This document shows, piece after piece, positions 8,743 through 16,911 of a DNA stretch of 64,000 nt. Each line of letters opens with the position of its first letter. The first letter of the stretch is position 1. Source of the stretch: Chryseomicrobium palamuruense. GTDB taxonomy: Bacteria; Bacillota; Bacilli; Bacillales_A; Planococcaceae. The notes under the pieces were generated by a model, which ran no database searches, was not told where the DNA came from, and worked only from the letters and a program-made list of their open reading frames with translations. The position numbers were made by a program, and so were the translations under genes. The DNA lies in NCBI RefSeq assembly GCF_042649045.1, contig NZ_JBHSEF010000021.1, positions 1 to 64,000 of the forward strand. Reading direction: 5' to 3'.

Positions 8743-8745
8743 GTA

Positions 8746-9096
8746 TTAAAATTTAATCAACCCGAGACTAATGGCAGTCGCGTGGTCCACGCTTTCCATT
8801 ACATCTTCATCTAGATGCGTAATTTTGTCAGTCAGTCGTGATTTGTCTATGGTGCGTAATTGTTCGAGTAACACAACGGAGTCGCGCTCTAAGTGATACT
8901 TTTCTGCATTGATTTCGACATGAGTCGGCAACTTTGCTTTTTGAATCTGCGCTGTTATCGCAGCTACAATAACAGTCGGACTAAATCGGTTTCCAATATC
9001 GTTTTGCAATACCAGGACGGGCCGTGTTCCACCTTGCTCAGACCCGACGACTGGTGATAAATCTGCAAAAAAGACATCTCCTCGTTTGACGATCAA
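8746..9096 (-). CDS. ndoA: NdoA (EndoA/MazF-type) mRNA endoribonuclease toxin
   Basis: 116 aa, nearly identical in layout to B. subtilis NdoA: VKRGDVFFADLSPVVGSEQG, RPVLVLQNDIGN and AAITAQIQKAKLPTHVEI are all recognisable. It cleaves RNA at specific short sequences and is neutralised by NdoAI. I chose the TTG at 9094-9096 (GTGGAGG 7 nt upstream), which gives the family start M-I-V-K-R-G-D; the frame is open 5 codons further to a GTG. It follows ndoAI directly and precedes rsbR as in other Bacillales. Confidence 0.94.
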   Translation of the reverse strand: MIVKRGDVFFADLSPVVGSEQGGTRPVLVLQNDIGNRFSPTVIVAAITAQIQKAKLPTHVEINAEKYHLERDSVVLLEQLRTIDKSRLTDKITHLDEDVMESVDHATAISLGLIKF

Positions 9097-9100
9097 ATTG

Positions 9101-9355
9101 TCAGCCTCCACTTACGAGTCGCTCGGTCGTGTCATGCGCCTCATACTCTGCATGAAGACATTCACTACAAATAGACAAATTAATATGAGACATTTCCAGG
9201 TAACCCTGTATCATCGCTTCTCGTATAATTGTTGTTTGTCCTTGCAGTTTCGTAACGTGTTGTTTAAAAACACGTTTTCCGTATACGGGACGGACTTCCT
9301 CCATATAATCTGCTAACAGATAAACTGTTTCTATTTTATCTGACTTTCCCCCCAC
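9101..9355 (-). CDS. ndoAI: NdoAI-like antitoxin, divergent N-terminus
   Basis: 84 aa from a GTG start with GGAGGT 7 nt upstream. The C-terminal half (MIQGYLEMSHINLSICSEC, TTERLVSGG at the very end) is the toxin-binding region typical of Bacillales NdoAI. The N-terminal part that should form the ribbon-helix-helix DNA-binding domain is several residues shorter and poorly conserved against the family members I know. Other frames do not restore a clear RHH, so divergence is more likely than a frameshift. It lies 4 bp upstream of ndoA. Confidence 0.8.
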   Translation of the reverse strand: MGGKSDKIETVYLLADYMEEVRPVYGKRVFKQHVTKLQGQTTIIREAMIQGYLEMSHINLSICSECLHAEYEAHDTTERLVSGG

Positions 9356-9470
9356 AGCAAACACCTCCGACAAAACTTTCCTCTATACGCCAATTTCTAT
9401 CATCTTACCATCGATTTCACCTTCAAGGAAGATGATTTCGACAATAAATGCGAATTTTGCGCAGGAAGTA

Positions 9471-10592
9471 CTAGTTTTTCTTGTCAGAATGTGGGTAAAC
9501 ACGCGGAACGCGTTTGGAAATTTGACAGCAGATTTCATACGGAATTGTTTGGAGATGCTCCGCCCATTCTTCTGCAGGAATGGTTTTATTTCCGTTTGAC
9601 CCTAGTAATACCACTTTTGTTCCAACTTTAAACGCTTCAGGTAAGATTAACATGGTTTGATCCATACAAATTTTCCCTGCAATTGGAACACGTTGTTCCC
9701 CAATAAGAATTTGGAGGTGACGAAGCCCTCTTAAAAACCCATCCGCATAGCCTATCGGAAGGGTGCCTATAAACTCTTCTTTCTCGCTTCGGTACGCGGC
9801 TCCATACCCGACTGTTGCACCCACTTCAACTTGTTTGACATGCACCAGCTCTGTGACGAGACGCATGGCAGGTCTAAACGGGAAATCGAAGGTCTCTCGA
9901 ATCCAATCTGATGGTGCAATTCCGTACATAGAGATACCAAAACGCACTGCATTAAAATGCATTGTAGGATGCTGAATGGCTGCTGCACTATTTGACGCGT
10001 GGATCCATTTAGGACGTTCAGGAAATAAGTCAAGCCATTCGGTAAACAAGCGACTTTGCTCTATAAAATGTTCATTTTCCGTTTCATCTGCTGTAGCAAA
10101 GTGGGTGTACACACCTTCGATTTGAAGTTCAGGTCGGCTATTTACAAACTCGATTGCTTCTCTCACTTCACTTGTTGAACGCAGCCCTAAACGACCCATT
10201 CCGGTATCCATTTTGATATGAAGATGGGCTTTCACTTTAGCTGGAATTGTCTTTAACCACTCTAATGAGTGTGCCGTCACATGAATGGCTTGTTGCCAGG
10301 CATAGTCTAAAAATCGGTGCGGAGAGGCACCCATCACGAGTATCGTGGCTTGGATGCCTGCGTGCCGCAGCTCGACTGCTTCATCAGGTGTGGCTACTGC
10401 AAAAAATGACAGGCTGTGCTCTTCGAGTACGCGAGCGACTTCAACTGCTCCATGCCCATATGCATCTGCTTTGATCACTGGAATAACGGTTGTTTCCCGT
10501 TTCAATGTCTCTTTCAATTTGTCAATGTTAAATAGAATTTGTGTGGTGTCGATTTCTAAATAGGTTGGTCGATAGAATGAGGGTTGTGGCAC
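9471..10592 (-). CDS. alr: Alanine racemase
   Basis: 373 aa, fold type III PLP enzyme making D-alanine for peptidoglycan. The PLP lysine is K41 in PVIKADAYGHGAVEVA; MGRLGLR and GYGAAYRSE (second catalytic tyrosine region) are also present. It lies between the lipoprotein gene and ndoAI as in B. subtilis and has its own promoter. Confidence 0.96.
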   Translation of the reverse strand: MPQPSFYRPTYLEIDTTQILFNIDKLKETLKRETTVIPVIKADAYGHGAVEVARVLEEHSLSFFAVATPDEAVELRHAGIQATILVMGASPHRFLDYAWQQAIHVTAHSLEWLKTIPAKVKAHLHIKMDTGMGRLGLRSTSEVREAIEFVNSRPELQIEGVYTHFATADETENEHFIEQSRLFTEWLDLFPERPKWIHASNSAAAIQHPTMHFNAVRFGISMYGIAPSDWIRETFDFPFRPAMRLVTELVHVKQVEVGATVGYGAAYRSEKEEFIGTLPIGYADGFLRGLRHLQILIGEQRVPIAGKICMDQTMLILPEAFKVGTKVVLLGSNGNKTIPAEEWAEHLQTIPYEICCQISKRVPRVYPHSDKKN

Positions 10593-10621
10593 AGCGGTCT
10601 ACCTTCTTTTCTTTTTTACTA

Positions 10622-10649
10622 ATCGTATCAATTTCTTTCGAGCGGTCAA
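10622..10649 (-). promoter_or_regulatory. promoter of alr
   Basis: Minus strand TTGACC (10644-10649), 16 bp, TACGAT (10622-10627) with an extended TG one base before the -10. The spot lies between the lipoprotein stop codon and alr. Confidence 0.6.
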
Positions 10650-10653
10650 GTTG

Positions 10654-11664
10654 TTATTTTAGGGATGGCGTTTGCATCGAAGCCGCAACCGCAAGCATCT
10701 CATCTTCCGTCAAGCTGGTAGAGGCCAAGAAATACAGCTTCCCGTCTTGTTCCCACTGCAAGGAATGCTCCGTTTGGCCACCCATCTGCATACCAATTGG
10801 CGCTGGGTCTCCAGGTGCATGAACCGGTAGAAGTGTGTTCTTTGGTGAAGGTTGCTGAATTAGTGTAAATGCTTTGGTTCCTCCATAGGTGAGGATGACC
10901 CGTTTGCCGTTTGGACCTTCTGCTGTCTTTTCTTCAAGAAGCTCAACGCCAGTTAGTTGTACTGTAGGATAAGATGTTTGGAATTCAGTGTCGTCCATTT
11001 CGGCACTTGCCGTTTCATTGCCATCTGTTGCTTTTTCAAATGGGTCTGCCTCGTAATCTGCAGCCGAGTGTACTTTGCCCAGTTCAATTTTTGTAAATGT
11101 CAGTTCCATTTTCTCTTGGCCATCTTCTGAATGAATGACAACGCGCTTCGGCAGAAGAGATTTCTTATCGATTTCAATCGTCTGTTGAGGTAAAGATTGT
11201 TCATGGCTTGCTTTTGTTTTCGTTACAAACGTATAGGTTTTCTCTTGCTCTGTAAATTCAGCTTCGGGGTCCGCTTGAATATCTCGGGAAAGAGATTCAA
11301 TCAAATAGGCCTGGCTATGTTTTAGTGGCCAATCACTTTTGAACTGATACGACTTCTGCAGGTGCGGAGAAATGACAAAAACACCTTCTTTGTTCCGGAT
11401 GATCAGTTGATTCTTTTCCGGATTGGCATCATTGACAGATACACGATAGTAATCCGGCTTCGTGTGCCATACATCAATAGAATAAGTAGCTGTTTCGGAA
11501 GGAGATTGAACGACCATTTCCGCCTTTACTTCATACCCATCTTGTTCTTCCCACTTGGCCATAATTTGTTTACGAACTTTCTCTTCGCTTGAACCTCCGC
11601 ATGCCGCAAATACCATGGCTGCTCCAATCATCATGAAAAGTAGCCGTTTCTTCAGTTGATTCAT
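10654..11664 (-). CDS. YdcC-like outer-membrane-lipoprotein-sorting-type lipoprotein
   Basis: 336 aa. A lipobox ending A-A-C puts the lipidated cysteine at C22 after a short hydrophobic signal. The body has the LolA/LolB-like beta-rich pattern (WHTKPDYYRVSVND, GVFVISPHLQKSYQF). B. subtilis has YdcC in the same place between acpS and alr; its role is not well defined. The inner ATG was preferred because GAGG lies 5 nt upstream; the frame opens 5 codons earlier. Confidence 0.85.
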   Translation of the reverse strand: MNQLKKRLLFMMIGAAMVFAACGGSSEEKVRKQIMAKWEEQDGYEVKAEMVVQSPSETATYSIDVWHTKPDYYRVSVNDANPEKNQLIIRNKEGVFVISPHLQKSYQFKSDWPLKHSQAYLIESLSRDIQADPEAEFTEQEKTYTFVTKTKASHEQSLPQQTIEIDKKSLLPKRVVIHSEDGQEKMELTFTKIELGKVHSAADYEADPFEKATDGNETASAEMDDTEFQTSYPTVQLTGVELLEEKTAEGPNGKRVILTYGGTKAFTLIQQPSPKNTLLPVHAPGDPAPIGMQMGGQTEHSLQWEQDGKLYFLASTSLTEDEMLAVAASMQTPSLK

Positions 11665-11710
11665 CCTTTCCTCTACCATCCTGTAACACTATATGGCAAA
11701 GCAAACCGAG

Positions 11711-12064
11711 CTATGACAGTAGGATCACTTGAGCTGCGGCATACTCTCTCGTATGCGTGATGGACACGTACCCATTCACATCTTCACCGCGAAATAATAG
11801 ATACGGTGCGCCACCCAGCTCTTTCGCCACTTCAATATCTTGAAAGCTACAACCTTTTCCAATCCCTGTACCGAGCGCTTTGCCATACGCTTCTTTTACA
11901 GCAAACCGTGCCGCCAAGTATTCAATTTGACGACTCGGAATAGAAGATTCATAAAAACGCCGTTCATTCTCAGTGAGGATCCGTTTATAAAAATGCGGGG
12001 ACCTTGTGACCAGTTGGGCAATTCGTTGAAGTTCAATAATATCAAGACCTATCCCTTTAATCAT
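11711..12064 (-). CDS. acpS: Holo-[acyl-carrier-protein] synthase
   Basis: 117 aa. Motifs IKGIGLDIIELQRI (Mg-binding aspartate D8) and RFAVKEAYGKALGTGIG are those of AcpS, which transfers phosphopantetheine from CoA to ACP. The ATG giving M-I-K-G-I-G was chosen over one 9 codons upstream because it fits the family start and has GAGAGGAG upstream, though with long spacing. It is divergent from the rhomboid gene. Confidence 0.94.
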   Translation of the reverse strand: MIKGIGLDIIELQRIAQLVTRSPHFYKRILTENERRFYESSIPSRQIEYLAARFAVKEAYGKALGTGIGKGCSFQDIEVAKELGGAPYLLFRGEDVNGYVSITHTREYAAAQVILLS

Positions 12065-12124
12065 ATAGCTTCTAAAGCTCCTCTCTCCCATGTATACTTA
12101 AAACAAATGAGGTGAAAGACATCC

Positions 12125-12754
12125 ATGTTTATTCGACATGAAAATTTTAATCAATATCGTACGTATTATCCGGTTGTGTTCACATTGCTTATCGTCACAA
12201 TCGCTATTCACATTATAGCAAACCTCCCGATTATCGGACCCTATGTTTATGGAATTGGAATTGGTCATAATGGATCGATTGCGAACGGTGAGTATTGGCG
12301 CCTTATTACGCCGATCTTTTTACACGGGGGATTCATGCATCTGCTCTTCAATATGTTTTCCCTTTTCCTTTTTGGCCCAGAACTCGAACGACTGGCAGGA
12401 AAGGCACGCTTTTTGACGATTTACTTTGTATCCGGAATCGTCGGTTGTCTCGCTTCTTATCTTTTTGAAGGCAGTGACTATATGCATCTCGGAGCAAGTG
12501 GAGCCATTTATGGAATCTTCGGGGCATTTGCCGCGCTTGTCTATTACACAGGGACTGTATTGCCACAGTTAAAACAGATTATCCTTCCGATTCTTGCCAT
12601 CGGTATCATCATGACCTTCCTTATGCCGAACATCAATATAACAGCCCACTTAGGGGGACTGCTCACAGGATTTGTCTTAGGATTTTATTATTTCAACCCG
12701 AAACGGATTGGGAACTGGAAAAAGAAGAAACCGCGGCCTGCACTTCGACAATAG
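12125..12754 (+). CDS. Rhomboid family intramembrane serine protease
   Basis: 209 aa with six hydrophobic segments. Catalytic serine S125 in HLGASGAIYG, histidine H175 in TAHLGGLLTG, and N76 in LLFNMFSLFLFG match the rhomboid active site. The layout with GEYWRLITPIFLHGGFMHLLFN is typical. Rhomboids cleave transmembrane substrates in the membrane; the substrate is unknown. B. subtilis YdcA, beside acpS, is the likely counterpart. GAGGTG lies 10 nt upstream of the ATG. Confidence 0.92.
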   Translation: MFIRHENFNQYRTYYPVVFTLLIVTIAIHIIANLPIIGPYVYGIGIGHNGSIANGEYWRLITPIFLHGGFMHLLFNMFSLFLFGPELERLAGKARFLTIYFVSGIVGCLASYLFEGSDYMHLGASGAIYGIFGAFAALVYYTGTVLPQLKQIILPILAIGIIMTFLMPNINITAHLGGLLTGFVLGFYYFNPKRIGNWKKKKPRPALRQ

Positions 12755-12776
12755 AAGTGCCCCGCGGTTTTTTATC
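12728..12776. terminator. bidirectional terminator, rhomboid / ydbT-like
   Basis: Stem AAACCGCGG/CCGCGGTTT with an inner CACTTC/GAAGTG stem, followed by TTTTTT on the plus strand. It lies between convergent genes and includes the rhomboid stop codon in the loop. Confidence 0.85.
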
Positions 12777-14256
12777 GTTTTGGCAGAAACCACTGCATCG
12801 TTTCATTGACGACAGTCGCACCCATCGCTTTCAAACTGTGATGACTTCCTAACGCGCCTGACTTAATGGTCGCATGGAGGGAAGCCACATCTGCTCGTTT
12901 CTCAAAAAACGTTTGAGTTTGCACTTGTGCTTGAATACGTTTCTTCTCAAGCCACACAGTCTTTCGCGAGATGAAGCGGTACTGCATGACAGCGTAGCTT
13001 GGATAAACAGCAATACCTGTAGAACGGTGGCTCCATAGATCAAGCGCAAAACTTAGAGGAACCAAGAGGAAAAACAATAGTCCATATGGATAGAAGAAGT
13101 AACTCAGAACCGCACCAACGACGAGTAGACTCGTCGTGTTGATACGGTAATAAAACTTCTTGCTTCGCTTTGGCGCACGGACAAATTCAGGATTCCATTC
13201 CCACTCCGGAAAGAGTTCCGTAAGAAGTTCTACGGCCTTCTCCTTCTTCAGTAACGGAACAAGTTTTACCGTTTCACTTTTTTCTTTTACCGAGCCTCCT
13301 GCACTATCGATCACGATGGTGACATAGCCGAAGAGCTGGCGCAACGGATTTTCGACGAGTTGAATCCCTTGAATTCGTTTCATCGGGATAGTGGTGCGTT
13401 TTTTTTCAAGAAGTCCTCGTTGAATCAAAATATCTCGTTCATCGCGCGTGACCGTATAGCCGTAGTTTTGTAAATACGTTAGGCCCACGCTAATAAGGAA
13501 TGTAATGAGAAGAACAGCAAAGGCGACAGCCGCAACAATCATAACGCCAAAACGTAAGAACTGTACGACTTCGTCATAAATGGCCTCATACGGAATGAAT
13601 TCGGAGAACTGCGATAAAATGAACGCCGCCCCTGAAAAAATCAGTCCGATTCCTCCTGACGTAATAGCCAAAACCCATAAATCTTTCGTCGTCATCTTGT
13701 AGAGTACTTGAGTATCAGTCGGGACCTTTACTTGAATGGGTGGTGACTCATTTTCAGGAACCATTTCCTCACCAGAGACAGTGACAGTTTGTCGTTTCGC
13801 TGCTAGCATCTCTTGTTTAATCTGTTCTGCCGCTTCTAAACGAATCGCGGTCAGTTCTGCTTCGGCTTCCCCTATCCCCCCTCCGGCCGTCTCTACTTTT
13901 ACTTTCACAAGACCAAACGGACGATGAAAAATGGACTCGGTGTAATCAAGACTTTGAATACGTTCAAACGGAATATAGCGTTTCTTTTTGACGAATAATC
14001 CATACTCAATCCGGAGCTCCCCATCTTCAAACCAATAGACGAATTTCCACCATTTAATTAACCCAGAAACCAGATAGAGCAAAAGTGCAAGTCCAGTAAA
14101 AATGTAGGGAAGGTAACTAAAGAACCCGCCATCTGAGCCACCAGAACCTCCGACAAAGAATAAGATAACGATTGGGAAAATCAAATCCTTCAACCCTTTG
14201 ACGAAGGAAATGACTGCGGAAACGGGATGAAGTTTATAACGAGTCTCAGACATCAT
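12772..14256 (-). CDS. YdbT-like membrane protein with bacterial PH (bPH2) domains
   Basis: 494 aa. Two hydrophobic hairpins near the N-terminus (about 25-65), another pair near 190-265 and one near 370-405 separate three PH-like repeats, each with a pattern such as RYIPFERIQSLDYTESIFHRPFGLVKVKVETAG or TTIPMKRIQGIQLVENPLRQLFGYVTI. It matches B. subtilis YdbT in size, layout and position; function unknown in molecular terms. Overlaps the ydbS-like gene by 11 bp, so the two are co-translated. Confidence 0.87.
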   Translation of the reverse strand: MMSETRYKLHPVSAVISFVKGLKDLIFPIVILFFVGGSGGSDGGFFSYLPYIFTGLALLLYLVSGLIKWWKFVYWFEDGELRIEYGLFVKKKRYIPFERIQSLDYTESIFHRPFGLVKVKVETAGGGIGEAEAELTAIRLEAAEQIKQEMLAAKRQTVTVSGEEMVPENESPPIQVKVPTDTQVLYKMTTKDLWVLAITSGGIGLIFSGAAFILSQFSEFIPYEAIYDEVVQFLRFGVMIVAAVAFAVLLITFLISVGLTYLQNYGYTVTRDERDILIQRGLLEKKRTTIPMKRIQGIQLVENPLRQLFGYVTIVIDSAGGSVKEKSETVKLVPLLKKEKAVELLTELFPEWEWNPEFVRAPKRSKKFYYRINTTSLLVVGAVLSYFFYPYGLLFFLLVPLSFALDLWSHRSTGIAVYPSYAVMQYRFISRKTVWLEKKRIQAQVQTQTFFEKRADVASLHATIKSGALGSHHSLKAMGATVVNETMQWFLPKR

Positions 14257-14719
14257 CTTCCGCCACCCTTGCCAGCTCTGAAATACGCATCCGCATGGCT
14301 TCTGCTTCTTGCTCGTTTAAAAATGGAATGGTATGCTGCGTAGCTGCTGTCGATATATGTATAGAGGCGAGATGGTAGTTTCGTAAAATCGGACCCTGTT
14401 CGGAATCGACATGTTGGACGCGAACCATTGGAATGATGGTACGTTTAATGACAAATAGACCGTGTTGATATTCGATCTCATGTTCTCGAACTTCATAGCG
14501 CCAACGCTTCCATCTGACATTTGGAATGATTCCTATAATGGCGACACCTAGTAAAATCAGAATGGTCACAGCTACGACGTAAATCCACGTCGTTTCAAAA
14601 AAGAAATAGTTGAATGCACCGACACCCACCGCGAGTAACAATAAGACAAGTGTTTGTATGAGGCCGTAAATTCGCCAGACAGTTAACCCTTTTTGTGATA
14701 AGTGCTTAGCATTTTGCAT
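14246..14719 (-). CDS. YdbS-like bPH2 domain membrane protein
   Basis: 157 aa: two membrane helices (about 18-62) followed by one bPH2 domain with KRTIIPMVRVQHVDSEQGP. Partner of the following YdbT-like protein, as in B. subtilis. AAGGAGGG lies 7 nt before the ATG. Confidence 0.87.
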   Translation of the reverse strand: MQNAKHLSQKGLTVWRIYGLIQTLVLLLLAVGVGAFNYFFFETTWIYVVAVTILILLGVAIIGIIPNVRWKRWRYEVREHEIEYQHGLFVIKRTIIPMVRVQHVDSEQGPILRNYHLASIHISTAATQHTIPFLNEQEAEAMRMRISELARVAEDDV

Positions 14720-14815
14720 AAAGAAACCCTCCTTAGGATAGTATACGACATAGCGTGCGGATAAGTTTCATCATAATCATAGGTTTTGTCTACATATCAA
14801 GAGGTTGGAGTCATC

Positions 14816-14961
14816 ATAAATTCACAGAAACCACTTCGCTTTTCCAAGGGAGCACTCCCAAGCCTCCTCGTGGTTACCCAAAGCTTGCGCTTTGCTCCCC
14901 ACTGTGGGGTCTCGGTAGCACTCTGATCCTTCGGAAGTCTTCGTGGTCTCTGTGAATTTAT
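14816..14961. repeat. 146-bp structured inverted-repeat element
   Basis: The ends are 19-bp inverted repeats (14816-14834 and 14943-14961, one mismatch, arms beginning ATAAATTCACAGA). Inside are four further small stems: GGGAG-ca-CTCCC, CAAAGC-ttgc-GCTTTG, CCCCAC-t-GTGGGG and TCC-ttc-GGA. No convincing ORF. It lies between the cshA terminator and the ydbS-like gene. It could be a MITE or REP-like element or a structured RNA; I cannot tell which. Confidence 0.7.
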
Positions 14962-14990
14962 TCTTTGCTATACCAATCAAATTTTTCACA

Positions 14991-15022
14991 AAAAAAACTT
15001 CCCTCCGGTGAAGGAGAGAAGC
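14991..15022 (-). terminator. terminator after cshA
   Basis: Minus-strand stem CTTCTCTCC/GGAGGGAAG followed by eight Ts. Confidence 0.85.
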
Positions 15023-15035
15023 TAAAGTCCATAGA

Positions 15036-16553
15036 TTAGTCGTTGCGACGTGCTGGACGTGCAGAGCGACGAGTTGATCCGTCACGTGGACCTGAAGAGC
15101 GACGTGCGCCTCCGCCTGAACCACCGCGGCCTCCGCTTGAACCACCGCTTGGACGACCTCCACGGCCTCCACCACCTGAACGGTTTCCACCACGGTAACC
15201 ACCACGGCCTCCACCTGAACGTTCGCCACGCATCGGTAACGGGCGTTCTTCAGAAATCGTAACAGGCTGATCGCTTGGTTCTTTCGTCACTGATTTGATA
15301 GCTGCTGCTACCACATCCACTGCATCTAAGTTTTCAAGAAGCTCAGAAGCTAGTGCACGGTAATCTCCAAGGTCATTTTTCTCAACAAGCTCTGTCAATG
15401 TTTCCATTGCAATGCGTTGTTGGCCAAGTAGAGCTTCATCTTCACTTGGTGGACGTAAAGGAGTCATACGTTTTTTCGTTGTTTCTTCCACGATACGAAG
15501 GTAGCCCATTTCACGTGGCGTTACGAACGTAATCGCCATTCCGCTTTTCCCTGCACGGCCTGTACGACCGATACGGTGAACATAGCTTTCTGGATCTTGT
15601 GGAATATCAAAGTTGTATACATGAGTAACGCCTGAGATATCAAGACCACGAGCAGCTACATCCGTAGCAACAAGAATGTCAATTTTGTTTTCTTTAAATT
15701 GACGAAGCACAGACATACGTTTTGCTTGGCTAAGGTCTCCGTGGATTCCTTCAGCTAAATACCCACGAATGCTAAGAGCATGTGAAAGTTCATCAACGCG
15801 ACGCTTTGTACGACCAAAGATGATCGCAAGTTCTGGTTGGTGAACATTGATGATACGTGATAACACATCAAATTTTTCACGTTCTGCTGCTTTTACGAAG
15901 AACTGTTCAATATTTTCAACAGTCATTTCTTTTGACTTGATTTTCACTTCAACTGGCTCTTTCATGAACGTGTTTGCAATTTTGCGAATCGGTCCTGGCA
16001 TAGTAGCTGAGAATAAAAGTGTTTGACGTGTATCTGGAACGTTCGAAAGAATCGTGTTGATGTCTTCGATGAAGCCCATGTTCAACATTTCATCTGCTTC
16101 GTCTAATACAAGTGTGTTGACGTTCTCAAGCTTCAATGTACGACGGTTGATGTGGTCTAGAATACGACCTGGTGTACCGACAATAATTTGCGGGTTGTTT
16201 TTAAGTGCACGGATTTGACGAGAGATATCTTGTCCACCGTATACAGATAGAAGTTTTACACGCTTATCATAGCCAAGTTTGTAAAGCTCTTCTGATACTT
16301 GAATCGCAAGCTCACGTGTTGGAGCAATGATAAGTCCTTGGATATTTGGGTTTTTGGGGTCAATCTTCTCAATTAAAGGAATACCAAACGCAGCAGTTTT
16401 ACCTGTACCTGTTTGTGCTTGTCCTAAGACGTCGCGACCTTCCATAGCATGAGTGATTGTACCTTCTTGGATTGGGGTTGCTTCTTCAAAGCCCATACGT
16501 TTAATGGATTTTAATGTTGAAGCACTGATGTTTAATTCTGAAAAATTTGTCAA
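15036..16553 (-). CDS. cshA: DEAD-box RNA helicase CshA
   Basis: 505 aa. Q motif, Walker A AQTGTGKT, DEAD (VLDEADEMLN), SAT (LFSATMPG) and motif VI HRIGRTGRAGK are all present. The last 80 residues are a Gly/Arg/Ser-rich RNA-binding tail. CshA is the major degradosome and ribosome-assembly helicase of Bacillales, important in the cold. The start codon is TTG with AAAGGAG 9 nt upstream. The gene has a roughly 270-nt leader with an internal terminator. Confidence 0.95.
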   Translation of the reverse strand: MTNFSELNISASTLKSIKRMGFEEATPIQEGTITHAMEGRDVLGQAQTGTGKTAAFGIPLIEKIDPKNPNIQGLIIAPTRELAIQVSEELYKLGYDKRVKLLSVYGGQDISRQIRALKNNPQIIVGTPGRILDHINRRTLKLENVNTLVLDEADEMLNMGFIEDINTILSNVPDTRQTLLFSATMPGPIRKIANTFMKEPVEVKIKSKEMTVENIEQFFVKAAEREKFDVLSRIINVHQPELAIIFGRTKRRVDELSHALSIRGYLAEGIHGDLSQAKRMSVLRQFKENKIDILVATDVAARGLDISGVTHVYNFDIPQDPESYVHRIGRTGRAGKSGMAITFVTPREMGYLRIVEETTKKRMTPLRPPSEDEALLGQQRIAMETLTELVEKNDLGDYRALASELLENLDAVDVVAAAIKSVTKEPSDQPVTISEERPLPMRGERSGGGRGGYRGGNRSGGGGRGGRPSGGSSGGRGGSGGGARRSSGPRDGSTRRSARPARRND

Positions 16554-16825
16554 AGTGTTAATCTCCTTTGTATCTGTTTTGACAAATGGTTACATTTTCA
16601 GATGACTGGCGGCAAATTTCGAGCCAATTACTAGAGGAACGTCTCCGTTACGAAAATCTCTGTGGGTTTCACGAGAGGTAATTTAATAAAAGGAAAGCCC
16701 GGTGATTGCCGAGCGGTTGGTAATCTGCGTTTCATACGCATTAAAAATAACCAACCGTTAAGTTCAAAAAAAAAGCACTCTTCGACAAACGATAGAAGAG
16801 TCTTTACACAAAATGTATCCATTGC
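16554..16825 (-). promoter_or_regulatory. structured 5' leader of cshA
   Basis: About 270 nt of mostly non-coding sequence before cshA on the minus strand. It carries an intrinsic terminator early (16766-16801) and then a second hairpin CGGTTGGT/ACCAACCG with a GCGT/ACGC stem inside its loop. A 63-codon ORF (16631-16822) runs through the terminator, but its ATG is only a few nt from the predicted transcript start and has no ribosome binding site. The arrangement suggests attenuation or cold-sensitive folding; this is inference. Confidence 0.5.
16766..16801 (-). terminator. intrinsic terminator inside the cshA leader
   Basis: Minus strand stem ACTCTTC/GAAGAGT with an 11-nt loop, then GCTTTTTTTTT. 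It lies 25 nt after the predicted start of transcription and over 200 nt before the cshA start codon. Confidence 0.75.
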
Positions 16826-16832
16826 TCAAAAC

Positions 16833-16861
16833 AGTGTATCATGCGCTGCTCAAAAAAGCAA
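16833..16861 (-). promoter_or_regulatory. promoter of cshA
   Basis: Minus strand TTGCTT (16856-16861), 17 bp, TACACT (16833-16838), with an extended TG one base before the -10. Confidence 0.6.
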
Positions 16862-16911
16862 CGCATGTGCTTGTTAGTCTATGCAAGTTTTCACTTTTTA
16901 TGCACAGTTCT

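Noticed and set aside
14822..15229. 135-codon Val/Gln-rich frame inside the cshA 3' end
   Set aside because: Its low-complexity Val/Gln/Ala repeats are an out-of-frame reading of the Gly/Arg-rich cshA tail codons.
16631..16822. A 63-codon ORF in the cshA leader as a real gene
   Set aside because: Its ATG is about 4 nt from the predicted transcript start, has no ribosome binding site, and the frame runs through a terminator hairpin. Kept only as part of the leader description.
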